From contig CAZPGL010000001.1 in assembly GCA_964586175.1 (NCBI GenBank), forward strand, positions 77,550 to 141,549: a DNA stretch of 64,000 nucleotides, read 5' to 3'. Positions 45,001 to 54,785 of the stretch are shown piece after piece (position 1 is the stretch's first letter; every line of letters starts with the position of its first letter). This stretch comes from CAZPGL01 sp964586175 (GTDB lineage Bacteria > Actinomycetota > Acidimicrobiia > Acidimicrobiales > MedAcidi-G1). A program made the translations under genes and the position numbers. The notes under the pieces were generated by a model, which was not told where the DNA came from, ran no database searches, and saw nothing but the letters and a program-made list of their open reading frames with translations.

Positions 45001-45006
45001 TACAAC
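45001..45006 (+). promoter_or_regulatory. -10-like hexamer TACAAC before small ORF
   Basis: TACAAC ends seven bases before the GTG at 45014. It lacks the final T and is weaker than the other sites. Confidence 0.3.
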
Positions 45007-45013
45007 GTCTGCC

Positions 45014-45217
45014 GTGGAAGCTGCCGACCATGCACCCTCACCGGGCGAACTGTCCTCGCTGGCCCGACAGTTGGCCGACCTGGCCGACCGGGTGGCGGTC
45101 CTCGTCCAGGCCGGGGACGCCGAATCGGATGCGGCCGTGGGAAGTCTGGTGGAGGTCGAACGGCACCTGCAGGGTGCACGGCGCGAGCTCGACCGTCTGG
45201 CCCGTCGCCGACGATGA
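45014..45217 (+). CDS. small helical hypothetical protein
   Basis: 67 residues, predicted as two amphipathic helices (SLARQLADLADRVAVL and GSLVEVERHLQGARREL), with no cysteines and no membrane segment. Unrecognised. It is supported by a leaderless-type hexamer and a strong GC hairpin after the stop, and no competing gene lies opposite. Confidence 0.5.
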   Translation: MEAADHAPSPGELSSLARQLADLADRVAVLVQAGDAESDAAVGSLVEVERHLQGARRELDRLARRRR

Positions 45218-45274
45218 GCACCTTCGCTGACCGGGCTCGCTGACCGATCCCAGGTCCGACCGGGCCCAAAATGG

Positions 45275-45302
45275 CGCTCGGCGCCCCGAAGGGCGCCGAG
45301 CG
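45275..45302. terminator. 12-bp GC hairpin in convergent gap
   Basis: Twelve perfect pairs, CGCTCGGCGCCC (45275-45286) with GGGCGCCGAGCG (45291-45302), around a CGAA loop. On the minus strand the hairpin is followed by CCATTTTGG, so it best fits termination of transcripts from nth. It may also stop the small plus-strand gene. Confidence 0.6.
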
Positions 45303-45393
45303 GGCGAGGTGGGTGGCGGGAACCCTAGCCTCGCGGCCGGGTGGCGGGACCCGGCAGCGCTGAGGGTAGTACAGGATCGTACGGATGGAAAGG

Positions 45394-45421
45394 CCCTGTC
45401 AGGAAATTCTTTTCCACAGGG
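45394..45421. terminator. second hairpin in the same gap
   Basis: CCCTGT (45394-45399) pairs with ACAGGG (45416-45421). Inside, after a CA bulge, GGAAA (45402-45406) pairs with TTTCC (45411-45415) around TTCT. It sits 50 bases beyond the nth stop in the only gap of about 250 bases in the window (45218-45470), which otherwise shows no gene. Confidence 0.5.
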
Positions 45422-45470
45422 TGGCGGTCCGTGCACCCCACTGCCCCCGGGTCGGCAAGGCCTGCGGTGC

Positions 45471-46112
45471 TCACACCTCGGACGACGGGCAGAAATCCGC
45501 GAGGACGCATTCCTCGCACCTCGGTCGACGGCTGGGACACACCCGCCGACCATGCAGGATCAGCCGCAGGCTGAACAGGCCCCGTTCGGCCGCCGGGATC
45601 ATCGGGTTGAGGACGTGCTCCACCTTGACCGGATCGGTTTCGTCGGTGAGTGACAGGCGCCGGGACAGGCGCCCAACGTGTGTGTCGACCGGCAGCCCCG
45701 GCAGGTCGAGGGCGACGCTGCGCACCACGTTGGCGGTCTTGCGCCCCACGCCGGGCAGCGAGGTCAGGTCGGCCATGGCGCCGGGAACCTCGCTGTCGTA
45801 GACCTCGACCAGTCGCTGGGCCATGCCGAGCAGGCTCCGGGCCTTGCTGGCGTAGAAGCCGGTGGACCGCACCACCTCCTCCAATTCGGCGGGTACCGCC
45901 CCGGCCAGCGCCTCGGGGGTGGGATACCGGGCGAACAGTTCGGGGGTGACCATGTTGACCCGCTTGTCGGTGCATTGCGCCGACAGGATGGTGGCCGCCA
46001 GGAGCTCGAACGGGTTGCGGTGGTCGAGCTCGCATTCCGCCCCCGGGTACTCGTGCCCGAGCCGCTCGTGGGTCACCCGGGCCCGTCCGGCAGGGGAACG
46101 TGGGCGTGCCAT
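45471..46112 (-). CDS. nth: Endonuclease III
   Basis: 213 residues. Helix-hairpin-helix LTSLPGVGRKTANVV with the catalytic Lys, the catalytic Asp in LPVDTHVGRLSRRL, and a 4Fe-4S cluster with spacing Cys-x6-Cys-x2-Cys-x5-Cys near the C-terminus (CPSRRPRCEECVLADFC). It removes oxidised pyrimidines. ATG start with TACCGT seven bases upstream; divergent from the mshD-like gene. Confidence 0.94.
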   Translation of the reverse strand: MARPRSPAGRARVTHERLGHEYPGAECELDHRNPFELLAATILSAQCTDKRVNMVTPELFARYPTPEALAGAVPAELEEVVRSTGFYASKARSLLGMAQRLVEVYDSEVPGAMADLTSLPGVGRKTANVVRSVALDLPGLPVDTHVGRLSRRLSLTDETDPVKVEHVLNPMIPAAERGLFSLRLILHGRRVCPSRRPRCEECVLADFCPSSEV

Positions 46113-46119
46113 GGGGGTG

Positions 46120-46125
46120 ACGGTA
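46120..46125 (-). promoter_or_regulatory. -10 hexamer TACCGT, leaderless nth
   Basis: Read on the minus strand, TACCGT ends seven bases before the nth ATG; 25 bases separate it from the divergent hexamer at 46151. Confidence 0.45.
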
Positions 46126-46150
46126 GCGGAGGGCTGCCCCCACCCGGCGG

Positions 46151-46156
46151 TAGCCT
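46151..46156 (+). promoter_or_regulatory. -10 hexamer TAGCCT, leaderless mshD-like gene
   Basis: TAGCCT ends eight bases before the ATG at 46165 and fixes that start rather than the upstream extension into nth. Confidence 0.5.
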
Positions 46157-46164
46157 CGCCCCCC

Positions 46165-46908
46165 ATGGACCCCGAGGAGCCGGCCCCGACGCCGATGACC
46201 ATCTCGGACGGCACCGACACCGTCACCCTGACCCCCGGCCGGAACGGCTGGACGGTCACCCTCGACGTCCCGAGCGGCGCCGACGAGGCCAGGCAGCGCA
46301 TGCTCGAGGCCGCCGGGCAGGCCCTGGCCCTCAACGGCGGCGGACGCCTCGAGTACTGGATCGACCCGGTCACCGACAACTGCGACCGGGTTCCGCTGTC
46401 GGCCGGCTACACGCCGTTCCGTGACCTGTGCCGTCTGGAGCGACCTCTCCCGGCCCTCCCGAGCGACCTCACCACCCGTGCGTTCACCCTCGACGACGCC
46501 GACGCCTTCCTGGACGTCAACAACCGGGCGTTCGCCTGGCATCCCGAGCAGCGCGACCAAACCCTGGCCGACCTCGAGGCCCGGATGGCCGAGCCGTGGT
46601 TCGACGCCGACGGCTTCCGGATCTGGGACCACGAGGGTGCGGTCGGCGGCTTCTGCTGGACCAAGGTGCATGCCGGCGAGTCCCCGCCGGTCGGCGAGAT
46701 CTACGTGATCGCCGTCGACCCCGAACTCCACGGCCAAGGCCTGGGCAGGCGCCTGACACTCGCCGGGCTGGAGTGGCTGTCGGCGGCCGGCCTGCGGCAC
46801 GCCATGCTCTACGTCGAGTCCGACAACCGCCCAGCCAACCGGGTGTACGACGCCCTCGGCTTCGAGCGGGCCTCGACGGGTCGGGCCTACCAGCGCACCG
46901 TCCGGTGA
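46165..46908 (+). CDS. mshD: Mycothiol synthase-like GNAT acetyltransferase
   Basis: 247 residues. The C-terminal GNAT domain (about 105-247) has the MshD signature NNRAFAWHPEQ, AEPWFDADGF, CWTKVHAGESPPVGEIYVI and the acetyl-CoA loop GQGLGRRLTLAG. MshD acetylates the cysteine amine of Cys-GlcN-Ins in the last step of mycothiol synthesis. Mycobacterial MshD is about 300 residues with two GNAT domains; here the N-terminal one is reduced to about 100 residues. The stop overlaps the rlmN start (GTGA). Assignment good, activity unproven. Confidence 0.82.
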   Translation: MDPEEPAPTPMTISDGTDTVTLTPGRNGWTVTLDVPSGADEARQRMLEAAGQALALNGGGRLEYWIDPVTDNCDRVPLSAGYTPFRDLCRLERPLPALPSDLTTRAFTLDDADAFLDVNNRAFAWHPEQRDQTLADLEARMAEPWFDADGFRIWDHEGAVGGFCWTKVHAGESPPVGEIYVIAVDPELHGQGLGRRLTLAGLEWLSAAGLRHAMLYVESDNRPANRVYDALGFERASTGRAYQRTVR

Positions 46909-48008
46909 CCGGCGACAGCCCTTCGGGGCGACTGCCCGTCACACGCTACGACCACGACCGCGACGGCCTGGCCGCCCTGCTCGAGGACCAACCCGGCTAT
47001 CGGGTCGACCAACTGTGGCAGGGCCTCTACCGGGACCTCGCCGATCCAGCCGACATCACGACCCTGCCGGCCGCATTGCGTCAGCGCTTGGCCGACTCCC
47101 TGCCGGCCGGGCTGACCGAGGACACCCGTTCGGTCGGCGACGGCGGCGAAACCATCAAGTGGCTCTGGCGGCTCGGCGACGGATCGCTCATCGAGACCGT
47201 GCTCATGCACTACGACGAACGGTCCACGGTCTGCGTCAGCACCCAGGCGGGCTGTGCGATGGCGTGCGGTTTCTGCGCCACCGGACAGATGGGGTTCGAC
47301 CGTCATCTCGGTATCGGCGAGATCGTCGAACAGGTCGTGCGGGCTCAACGCGAGGCCGGCGAGCGCCGGGTCTCCAACGTGGTGTTCATGGGCATGGGTG
47401 AGCCGCTGGCCAACTTCGACCGGACCTGGGCCGCGGTGGAGCGCCTCCACGGGGGCCTGGGCCTGTCGGCCCGCCATCTCACCATCTCCACCGTCGGCCT
47501 GGTTCCCGGCATCCTCCGGCTGGCCGATGCGCCGCTCCCGGTCAACCTGGCCGTATCCCTCCATGCCGCCGACGACGAGCTGCGCGACGAGCTGGTGCCG
47601 ATCAACCGCCGCTGGCCGCTGGCCCAGTTGGCCGACGCCTGCCGGACCCATGTGGAGCGCACCGGACGACGGCTCTCGTTCGAATGGGCCTTGATCCACG
47701 ACGTCAACGATCGGAGTGAGGACGCCGAGCGCCTGGCCGCCCTGGCCCGCTCGCTGGGCGCCCACGTCAACCTGATCCCGCTGAACCCCACTCCGGGATG
47801 GCCCACCAGAGGGTCGAGCCCCGAGCGGGTCCGGATGTTCGCTTCCCGGCTGCGGGACCAGGGGGCCAACGTCACCGTCCGTCACACTCGGGGCACCGAG
47901 ATCGACGCAGCGTGCGGCCAGCTTCGAGCCGACCGTGCCACCGGGTCGGATCCGGTCACCCTCCGGCCGCCACGACGGCGGGATGTCGGCTCGACGGTGC
48001 CAGACTGA
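46905..48008 (+). CDS. rlmN: 23S rRNA/tRNA adenine-C2 methyltransferase
   Basis: 367 residues, radical SAM. The cluster motif is CAMACGFC; VVFMGMGEPLANFD, the methyl-carrying Cys near the C-terminus in DAACGQL, and LSFEWALIHDVND are RlmN features. It methylates A2503 of 23S rRNA and A37 of some tRNAs. GTG start at 46905 overlaps the mshD stop. Confidence 0.94.
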   Translation: MTGDSPSGRLPVTRYDHDRDGLAALLEDQPGYRVDQLWQGLYRDLADPADITTLPAALRQRLADSLPAGLTEDTRSVGDGGETIKWLWRLGDGSLIETVLMHYDERSTVCVSTQAGCAMACGFCATGQMGFDRHLGIGEIVEQVVRAQREAGERRVSNVVFMGMGEPLANFDRTWAAVERLHGGLGLSARHLTISTVGLVPGILRLADAPLPVNLAVSLHAADDELRDELVPINRRWPLAQLADACRTHVERTGRRLSFEWALIHDVNDRSEDAERLAALARSLGAHVNLIPLNPTPGWPTRGSSPERVRMFASRLRDQGANVTVRHTRGTEIDAACGQLRADRATGSDPVTLRPPRRRDVGSTVPD

Positions 48009-48012
48009 CCCG

Positions 48013-48348
48013 ATGGAGACCCGTCGGTGGGTGAACCGCTACCAGCCCCAGACCCTGTTCTCAGGGACCGTGCTGTTGTACCTGGAGGGGCTGTTCAACC
48101 TGGTGCGAGGCGATGAGGTCCTCCTGGCCCTCGGGGTGGTGATGTTCCCGGCCGCATATCTGATCGCCAACGACAAGCGCATCGGCTGGCGGCTCGGTCT
48201 GGCGACGGCCTCCCTGGCGGTGATCGTCCGGATCCTGCGCTACGGGATCAGCACCGTGGGCCTGATCTCCCTGCTGTTCCCCGTGGCCCTGGTGGCCCTG
48301 CTCGCCCATCCGGCGAGCCGGGAGCACCAGCGCATCTGGTTCGATTGA
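48013..48348 (+). CDS. small multi-pass membrane protein
   Basis: 111 residues with about four hydrophobic segments (TLFSGTVLLYLEGLFNLV, LLALGVVMFPAAYLIA, ATASLAVIVRIL, LISLLFPVALVALLA). Unrecognised. CAGACT ends six bases before the ATG, and the methyltransferase gene follows within two bases, so it may be co-expressed with menaquinone synthesis. Confidence 0.6.
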   Translation: METRRWVNRYQPQTLFSGTVLLYLEGLFNLVRGDEVLLALGVVMFPAAYLIANDKRIGWRLGLATASLAVIVRILRYGISTVGLISLLFPVALVALLAHPASREHQRIWFD

Positions 48349-48349
48349 G

Positions 48350-49054
48350 TTGGCGGCTGATCCGGTGAGCGGCGACGAACTTCCTCGAGGCAGCGAGAAG
48401 ACGGCTGCCGTCCGGTCGATGTTCGACCGGATCGCCCCGAGGTACGACCTCGTGAACCGGATCATGACGTTCCGGCTGGACGTGCGCTGGCGTCGACGCA
48501 CCGTACGTGATCTGGGGCTACCCGCCGGGTCGACGGTGCTGGACCTGGCGTGCGGGACGGGAGACCTGTGCCGTGACCTGCATCGTGCGGGTCTGCACCC
48601 GGTGGGGATGGACCTGTCGTGGGGAATGCTGGCCGCCGCCCGGACCGATGCCCCGCTGTCGCATGCCGATGCATTGCGGCTGCCGGTCGCCGCCGGCGCG
48701 GTCGACGGGGTGACGTGCGGGTTCGCGCTCCGAAACTTCGAGGCGCTGGACCCGTTCTTCGCCGAGATCGCCGGAGCGTTGCGACCGGGTGGGCGGATCG
48801 CCTTGCTGGAGGTCGACCAGCCGGCCAATCCGGTGCTGCGGACGGGCCATGCGGTGTATTTCGGCAGGGTCGTGCCGTTCATCGGCGGCCTGCTGTCGGA
48901 CCGGGGTGCATACCGGTATCTGCCCCGGTCGGTGGCCTACCTGCCTGCGGAGGACGATCTGCTCGACCGGATCGCCGGTGCCGGCTTCACCGACGTGCGC
49001 AAGACCCGGCTGTCGGGCGGCATCGCCCAGCTCCTCACCGCCACCCGCACCTGA
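48350..49054 (+). CDS. menG: Demethylmenaquinone methyltransferase (UbiE/MenG)
   Basis: 234 residues from a TTG at 48350; a GTG at 48365 is equally plausible. UbiE/COQ5 family: MFDRIAPRYDLVNRIMT, SAM motif VLDLACGTGDLCRDL and GFALRNFEALDPF. Methylates demethylmenaquinone in the last step of menaquinone synthesis. It converges on menA, which makes the substrate, supporting a menaquinone role. Confidence 0.88.
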   Translation: MAADPVSGDELPRGSEKTAAVRSMFDRIAPRYDLVNRIMTFRLDVRWRRRTVRDLGLPAGSTVLDLACGTGDLCRDLHRAGLHPVGMDLSWGMLAAARTDAPLSHADALRLPVAAGAVDGVTCGFALRNFEALDPFFAEIAGALRPGGRIALLEVDQPANPVLRTGHAVYFGRVVPFIGGLLSDRGAYRYLPRSVAYLPAEDDLLDRIAGAGFTDVRKTRLSGGIAQLLTATRT

Positions 49055-49091
49055 CTTCGGGATTTGGGGACAGACCCCAGATCCGGAAGTT
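49053..49091. terminator. bidirectional hairpin between menG and menA
   Basis: A 17-pair stem (49053-49069 with 49075-49091) broken by one G-G mismatch, around loop ACAGA. It spans the menG stop and touches the menA stop. The core TTTGGGGACAGACCCCAG is a palindromic type that recurs in some bacterial genomes, so it may be a dispersed element serving as terminator. Confidence 0.6.
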
Positions 49092-49954
49092 CAGGCGGAG
49101 AGGGCGAGGCCGGCCGCCAGGGTGACGCCAGCGACCAGCTGGACCCGGGCGGTCATGGCCAGGACCGGAATGAGGGCCTGCCCCTCGGCACCACCCAAGA
49201 CACGACGCACCGCCGGACCCGCCACCCCGCCGGCCAGCAGCACGAGCAGCGCCCATCGCCGCTGGAACGCACACAACGACGCCACGACCAGTCCACCGTC
49301 GACCAGCACGACGTACAGCAGACGGCTCGACCGGTCACCCATCCGAACGGCCAACGTGCGTTTGCCGGACGCCTCGTCACCGACCCGGTCCCTCAAGTTG
49401 TTCACGACCAACAATGCGCACGCCAGAAGGCCCACCGCGACGCCAGCCAGCACAGCCACCCCGGTTATCTCACGGGCGTGCACGTATGCGCTGCCCACCG
49501 TCGCCACCAGACCGAAGAACACGAACACCGCCACCTCACCCAACCCCAGATACCCGTACGGGCGGGTGCCGCCCGTGTAGTACCAGCCGGCGGCGATGGC
49601 AGCGACCCCCACCACCAGCAGCCACGGCGCCACCACCACGGCCAGCACCGCCCCCACTGCCCCTGCCACACCGAACGCCACCACCACCGCCCGTCGCACC
49701 TCGACGGCCGAGGCCAGCCCTCCGCCCACCAGGCGGGTCGGCCCGATCCGCTGCGGGCCATCGGTCCCCCGCACCCCGTCGGCCAAATCGTTCGCATAGT
49801 TGGTCCCCACCTGGAGGGCCAGGGCCACCACCATTGCCGCCACAGCCCGCCACCACACGACGCCCGAGCCGGCAGCCGCTGCGGTTCCCACCATCACCGG
49901 CACGATCGCCGCGGGCAGGGTGCGGAGGCGGGCGCCCAGAATCCATCGATGCAT
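49091..49954 (-). CDS. menA: 1,4-dihydroxy-2-naphthoate octaprenyltransferase
   Basis: 287 residues, UbiA superfamily with about eight membrane helices. The first aspartate motif is NYANDLADGVRGTD and the second NNLRDRVGDEASGKRTLAV. It prenylates dihydroxynaphthoate, giving the substrate of MenG encoded opposite. The ATG at 49954 follows CAGACT by six bases; the frame extending 13 codons further is less likely. Confidence 0.92.
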   Translation of the reverse strand: MHRWILGARLRTLPAAIVPVMVGTAAAAGSGVVWWRAVAAMVVALALQVGTNYANDLADGVRGTDGPQRIGPTRLVGGGLASAVEVRRAVVVAFGVAGAVGAVLAVVVAPWLLVVGVAAIAAGWYYTGGTRPYGYLGLGEVAVFVFFGLVATVGSAYVHAREITGVAVLAGVAVGLLACALLVVNNLRDRVGDEASGKRTLAVRMGDRSSRLLYVVLVDGGLVVASLCAFQRRWALLVLLAGGVAGPAVRRVLGGAEGQALIPVLAMTARVQLVAGVTLAAGLALSA

Positions 49955-50003
49955 CGTCGAAGTCTGCCATCGCCGGGCGTCGGGGCCGCTCACCGGCCCT
50001 GGC

Positions 50004-50009
50004 TAGGGT
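50004..50009 (+). promoter_or_regulatory. -10 hexamer TAGGGT, leaderless YyaL-type gene
   Basis: TAGGGT ends eight bases before the GTG at 50018. Confidence 0.5.
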
Positions 50010-50017
50010 CGCCCAAC

Positions 50018-51988
<1,971 letters not shown>

Positions 51989-52033
51989 CACTCAGGGCCC
52001 GACTGCCGGCACCCACGTGGTAGACCACCTCGG

Positions 52034-52102
52034 ATGGCGACGGTGCGCACGACGGACTGCGGGGCGACGAAGACCGTGCCCACCGGGCGGCCGGCCCGGT
52101 GA
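52034..52102 (+). CDS. possible 22-codon upstream ORF of LLM gene
   Basis: It begins MATVRTTDCG and its TGA overlaps the GTG of the LLM gene by four bases (GTGA). TAGACC ends seven bases before its ATG, an imperfect -10. The geometry resembles the rpsA upstream ORF, but there is little else to support translation. Confidence 0.25.
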   Translation: MATVRTTDCGATKTVPTGRPAR

Positions 52103-53052
52103 CCACGGCACCGCTGGCCGCCGGGTCGGTTTCGCTGCGCCTCTACCCGCACGACCTGACGCCGATCCGGCAACTGGATGTCATGCGCCGTCAGGCCCGT
52201 CGTGCGGTCGACGTTGGCTACGACGGCGTGATGATTGCCGAACACCACGCCGGCTTCCCCGGCTATGTCCCCAACCCGGTCCAAGTGGCCGGGATGCTGC
52301 TGGACGCCATGCCCGGCGGGTGGGCGGCCCCCTGCCCGATGCTGCTGCCGCTCAAGCCCTACGCCCTCATCGTCGAGGATCTGGCCTGGTTGTCGGCCGC
52401 GTATCCCGGCCGGGTCGGCGTCGGTTTCGCCGCCGGGGCTCTTCCCGTGGACTTCGAGGTGGCTGGCGTCCCGTTCGACGAGATCGTCGAACGGTTCACG
52501 GCCGCACTCCCGTTGGCTGTGGCCGCGCTCCGTGGTGACGCGGCAGAGCCACTCAGCGGCGACCGTGCCGTCCAGCGCCTCGCCGACGATCCGATTCCGG
52601 TCGTGGTCGCCGCCCAGAGTGCGGCGGCGTGCCGTCGTGCCGCTGCGCTGGGTTGCGGTGTGCTCTACGACAGCCTCCACGGGCCCGATGTCGTCGCTGG
52701 CCTTGGCCGCGCCCACCGTGATGCCGGCGCAGCGGACAGCCGGGTGTTGATCCGGCGAGTGTGGATCGGCGATCCCCCCGCCGCGGACATGGCCGCCCAG
52801 ATGGAGCACTACCGCAGCTACGCCCGAGAGGAGGTGAGCCGCAATTGGCCAGAGGAGTCGCTGGTCCATGGCCCGTCCCCCGAAGCGGCGGCCGACGCTC
52901 TGCTGGCCGTTCTCGAAGCCGCCGACTGCGACACCGTGAACGTCCGGGTCCATGTGCGGGGGCTCGACCCCGAGCAGGTCGACCGGCAACTCGACCTCCA
53001 CGCGGCCGGTTTCGTGGACCGGGTCCGGAGCGGTCTCGCCGGAGGACGCTAG
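52099..53052 (+). CDS. LLM class flavin-dependent oxidoreductase
   Basis: 317 residues, bacterial-luciferase-like TIM barrel. YDGVMIAEHHAGFPGYVPNP is the usual substrate/F420 or FMN region, and GRVGVGFAAG and VVVAAQSAAACRRAAALG are family segments. Whether it uses F420 or FMN, and the substrate, cannot be told. GTG start; converges on the thiolase gene with a 19-base gap. Confidence 0.82.
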   Translation: MTTAPLAAGSVSLRLYPHDLTPIRQLDVMRRQARRAVDVGYDGVMIAEHHAGFPGYVPNPVQVAGMLLDAMPGGWAAPCPMLLPLKPYALIVEDLAWLSAAYPGRVGVGFAAGALPVDFEVAGVPFDEIVERFTAALPLAVAALRGDAAEPLSGDRAVQRLADDPIPVVVAAQSAAACRRAAALGCGVLYDSLHGPDVVAGLGRAHRDAGAADSRVLIRRVWIGDPPAADMAAQMEHYRSYAREEVSRNWPEESLVHGPSPEAAADALLAVLEAADCDTVNVRVHVRGLDPEQVDRQLDLHAAGFVDRVRSGLAGGR

Positions 53053-53071
53053 GCGCCCACGGCGTCGTCGG

Positions 53072-54268
53072 TCAGGCCGCCTTCTCGAGGATGTGGATGC
53101 CGCAGGCCGAGCCGAGGCCGATGACGTGGGTCAGGCCGACCTTGGCCTTCTTGATCTGCCGGTCGCCGGCCTCGCCCCGTAGGTGGGTGGCCACCTCGTA
53201 GACGTTGGCCACGCCAGTGGCGCCGATGGGATGCCCCTTCGAGATCAGCCCGCCCGACACGTTGACCGGAGTACGACCGTCCCGGAACGGGGCCCCGGAG
53301 TCGATGAAGTCGCCGGCCCCACCGCGCTCGCACAACCCCAGGTTGTCGTAGTGGATGAGCTCGGCGGTGGCGAAGCAGTCGTGGAGCTCCACGAGGTCGA
53401 GATCCTCGGGACCGACGCCGGCCACCTCGTAGGCCTGGGCGGCGGCGTTGCGGGTCAGGGTGTTGACATCAGGCTGGACCTGCCCGCTCTCGACGTACGG
53501 GTCGGTGGTCAGCACGGACGCCGAGATCTTGATGGCCCGCTTCTGGACGTTCTTGGGCATCGAGCGCAGGCGCTCCTCGGAGACCAGCACGGCGGCCGCT
53601 GCTCCGTCACCGGTCGGGCAGCACATGAGCAGCGTGTTGGGGTAGCTCTGGACCGGCGATCCCATGATCGCCTCCATGGAGAACTCCTTGCGGTACTGGG
53701 CCAGCGGGTTCAGGGTCGAATGCAGGTGGTTCTTGTACGCCACCCGGGCGAACTGCTCGAACCCCACGCCGTCGTGGTTGTAGGCGTATTCCATCCCGGC
53801 CTGGGCGAAGACGCCGGGCATGGTCTCGGTGCCGAGGATCCCGTCGACGCTCATCACCGCGCCGAAACGCCCCTCGGGTTCGTAGACGTTGGTCGACGCC
53901 TTGGCCCCGCCCCGGAGCAGGCCCATCTTGCCCATCTGCTCGACACCGACGGCGAGACCCATGTCGGCTTCGCCGGCCTTGATGGCCATGTAGACGACCC
54001 GCAGCGCGGTGGCGCCGGTGGCACAGGCGTTGGTCACGTTGTACAGCGGGATGCCGGTCTGGCCGATCTGCTTCTGGATGCGCTGTCCCAGACCGTTGGG
54101 CTGGAAGAGGCAGCCGCAGGCCATGACGCCCATGTCGTGGATCGTCACCTTGCCGTCGGCCAGGGCGTCGAAGCACGCCGTGGATGCCAGGTCCACCGCA
54201 TCCTGTTCGGGGTAGCGGCCGAACTTCGTCATGCTCGTACCGAGAATCCACACTGCGTCGCCGCTCAT
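53072..54268 (-). CDS. Thiolase / lipid-transfer (SCP-x type) protein
   Basis: 398 residues, thiolase fold. The nucleophile Cys is in NVTNACATGATAL, and His residues are in LVELHDCFATAEL and GLISKGHPIGATG. The thiolase-like group with HDCF and GHPIGATG works on CoA thioesters in lipid or sterol breakdown and often pairs with a DUF35 protein, as here. AGGAG lies upstream of the ATG at 54268. Substrate unknown. Confidence 0.85.
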   Translation of the reverse strand: MSGDAVWILGTSMTKFGRYPEQDAVDLASTACFDALADGKVTIHDMGVMACGCLFQPNGLGQRIQKQIGQTGIPLYNVTNACATGATALRVVYMAIKAGEADMGLAVGVEQMGKMGLLRGGAKASTNVYEPEGRFGAVMSVDGILGTETMPGVFAQAGMEYAYNHDGVGFEQFARVAYKNHLHSTLNPLAQYRKEFSMEAIMGSPVQSYPNTLLMCCPTGDGAAAAVLVSEERLRSMPKNVQKRAIKISASVLTTDPYVESGQVQPDVNTLTRNAAAQAYEVAGVGPEDLDLVELHDCFATAELIHYDNLGLCERGGAGDFIDSGAPFRDGRTPVNVSGGLISKGHPIGATGVANVYEVATHLRGEAGDRQIKKAKVGLTHVIGLGSACGIHILEKAA

Positions 54269-54335
54269 GTCGGTCGTCTCCTGCCTTGTACTGGGTGGGT
54301 TGCTGGGTGGGCTGCTGGGGGGCCGAGGGCCGGGT

Positions 54336-54740
54336 TCAGACCGCGGCGTAGCCGAAGGCCACGCACTCGGTGCCTTCGTCGTCGGTGCCGCACACATAGG
54401 TGGTGAGCCGCAGCTTCATGCCGAGGGTGGCGTCCATCGGGTCGTCGAGGCCGACGACGTTGGAGCGCACCGACGTGCCGTCGTCGGTCTCGACGATGGC
54501 CGACACGTACGGCACGGGCAGGCCGGGGGCCGCCCGGTGGACGACACTGAACGACTTGAGGGTCGCCCGGTTCGAGACCCGGGCGCCGACGAACTCGCGT
54601 CGGCCGCACGAGGCACAGGCGTTGCGGCGGTCGAAGTAGCGGGCACCGCAGTGGGTGCACTCGTTGGCCCGCAGGTACGGGCGCGCCCCGCCCCGCAGGT
54701 AGTCGACGATGGGCACGCTCTTCGGGGACTTGGACGGCAT
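54336..54740 (-). CDS. Zn-ribbon OB-fold (DUF35) protein
   Basis: 134 residues. A rubredoxin-like zinc ribbon CTHCG with CASCG (about residues 28-47) precedes an OB-fold acyl-CoA-binding domain. DUF35 proteins form complexes with thiolases or HMG-CoA synthase-like enzymes and help pass CoA intermediates; the thiolase gene follows after 67 bases. GGAG lies upstream of the ATG. TAGGAT (54783-54788, minus strand), overlapping the end of the nitroreductase gene, is a possible -10. Confidence 0.86.
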   Translation of the reverse strand: MPSKSPKSVPIVDYLRGGARPYLRANECTHCGARYFDRRNACASCGRREFVGARVSNRATLKSFSVVHRAAPGLPVPYVSAIVETDDGTSVRSNVVGLDDPMDATLGMKLRLTTYVCGTDDEGTECVAFGYAAV

Positions 54741-54785
54741 CGGGCCTCCGCAGGCAAGGTCGAAGCGGGTCGAACGGAGCCGATC

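Noticed and set aside
44936..45013. Histidine leader peptide ahead of hisD
   Set aside because: No His-codon run, and a leaderless-type hexamer lies at 44942.
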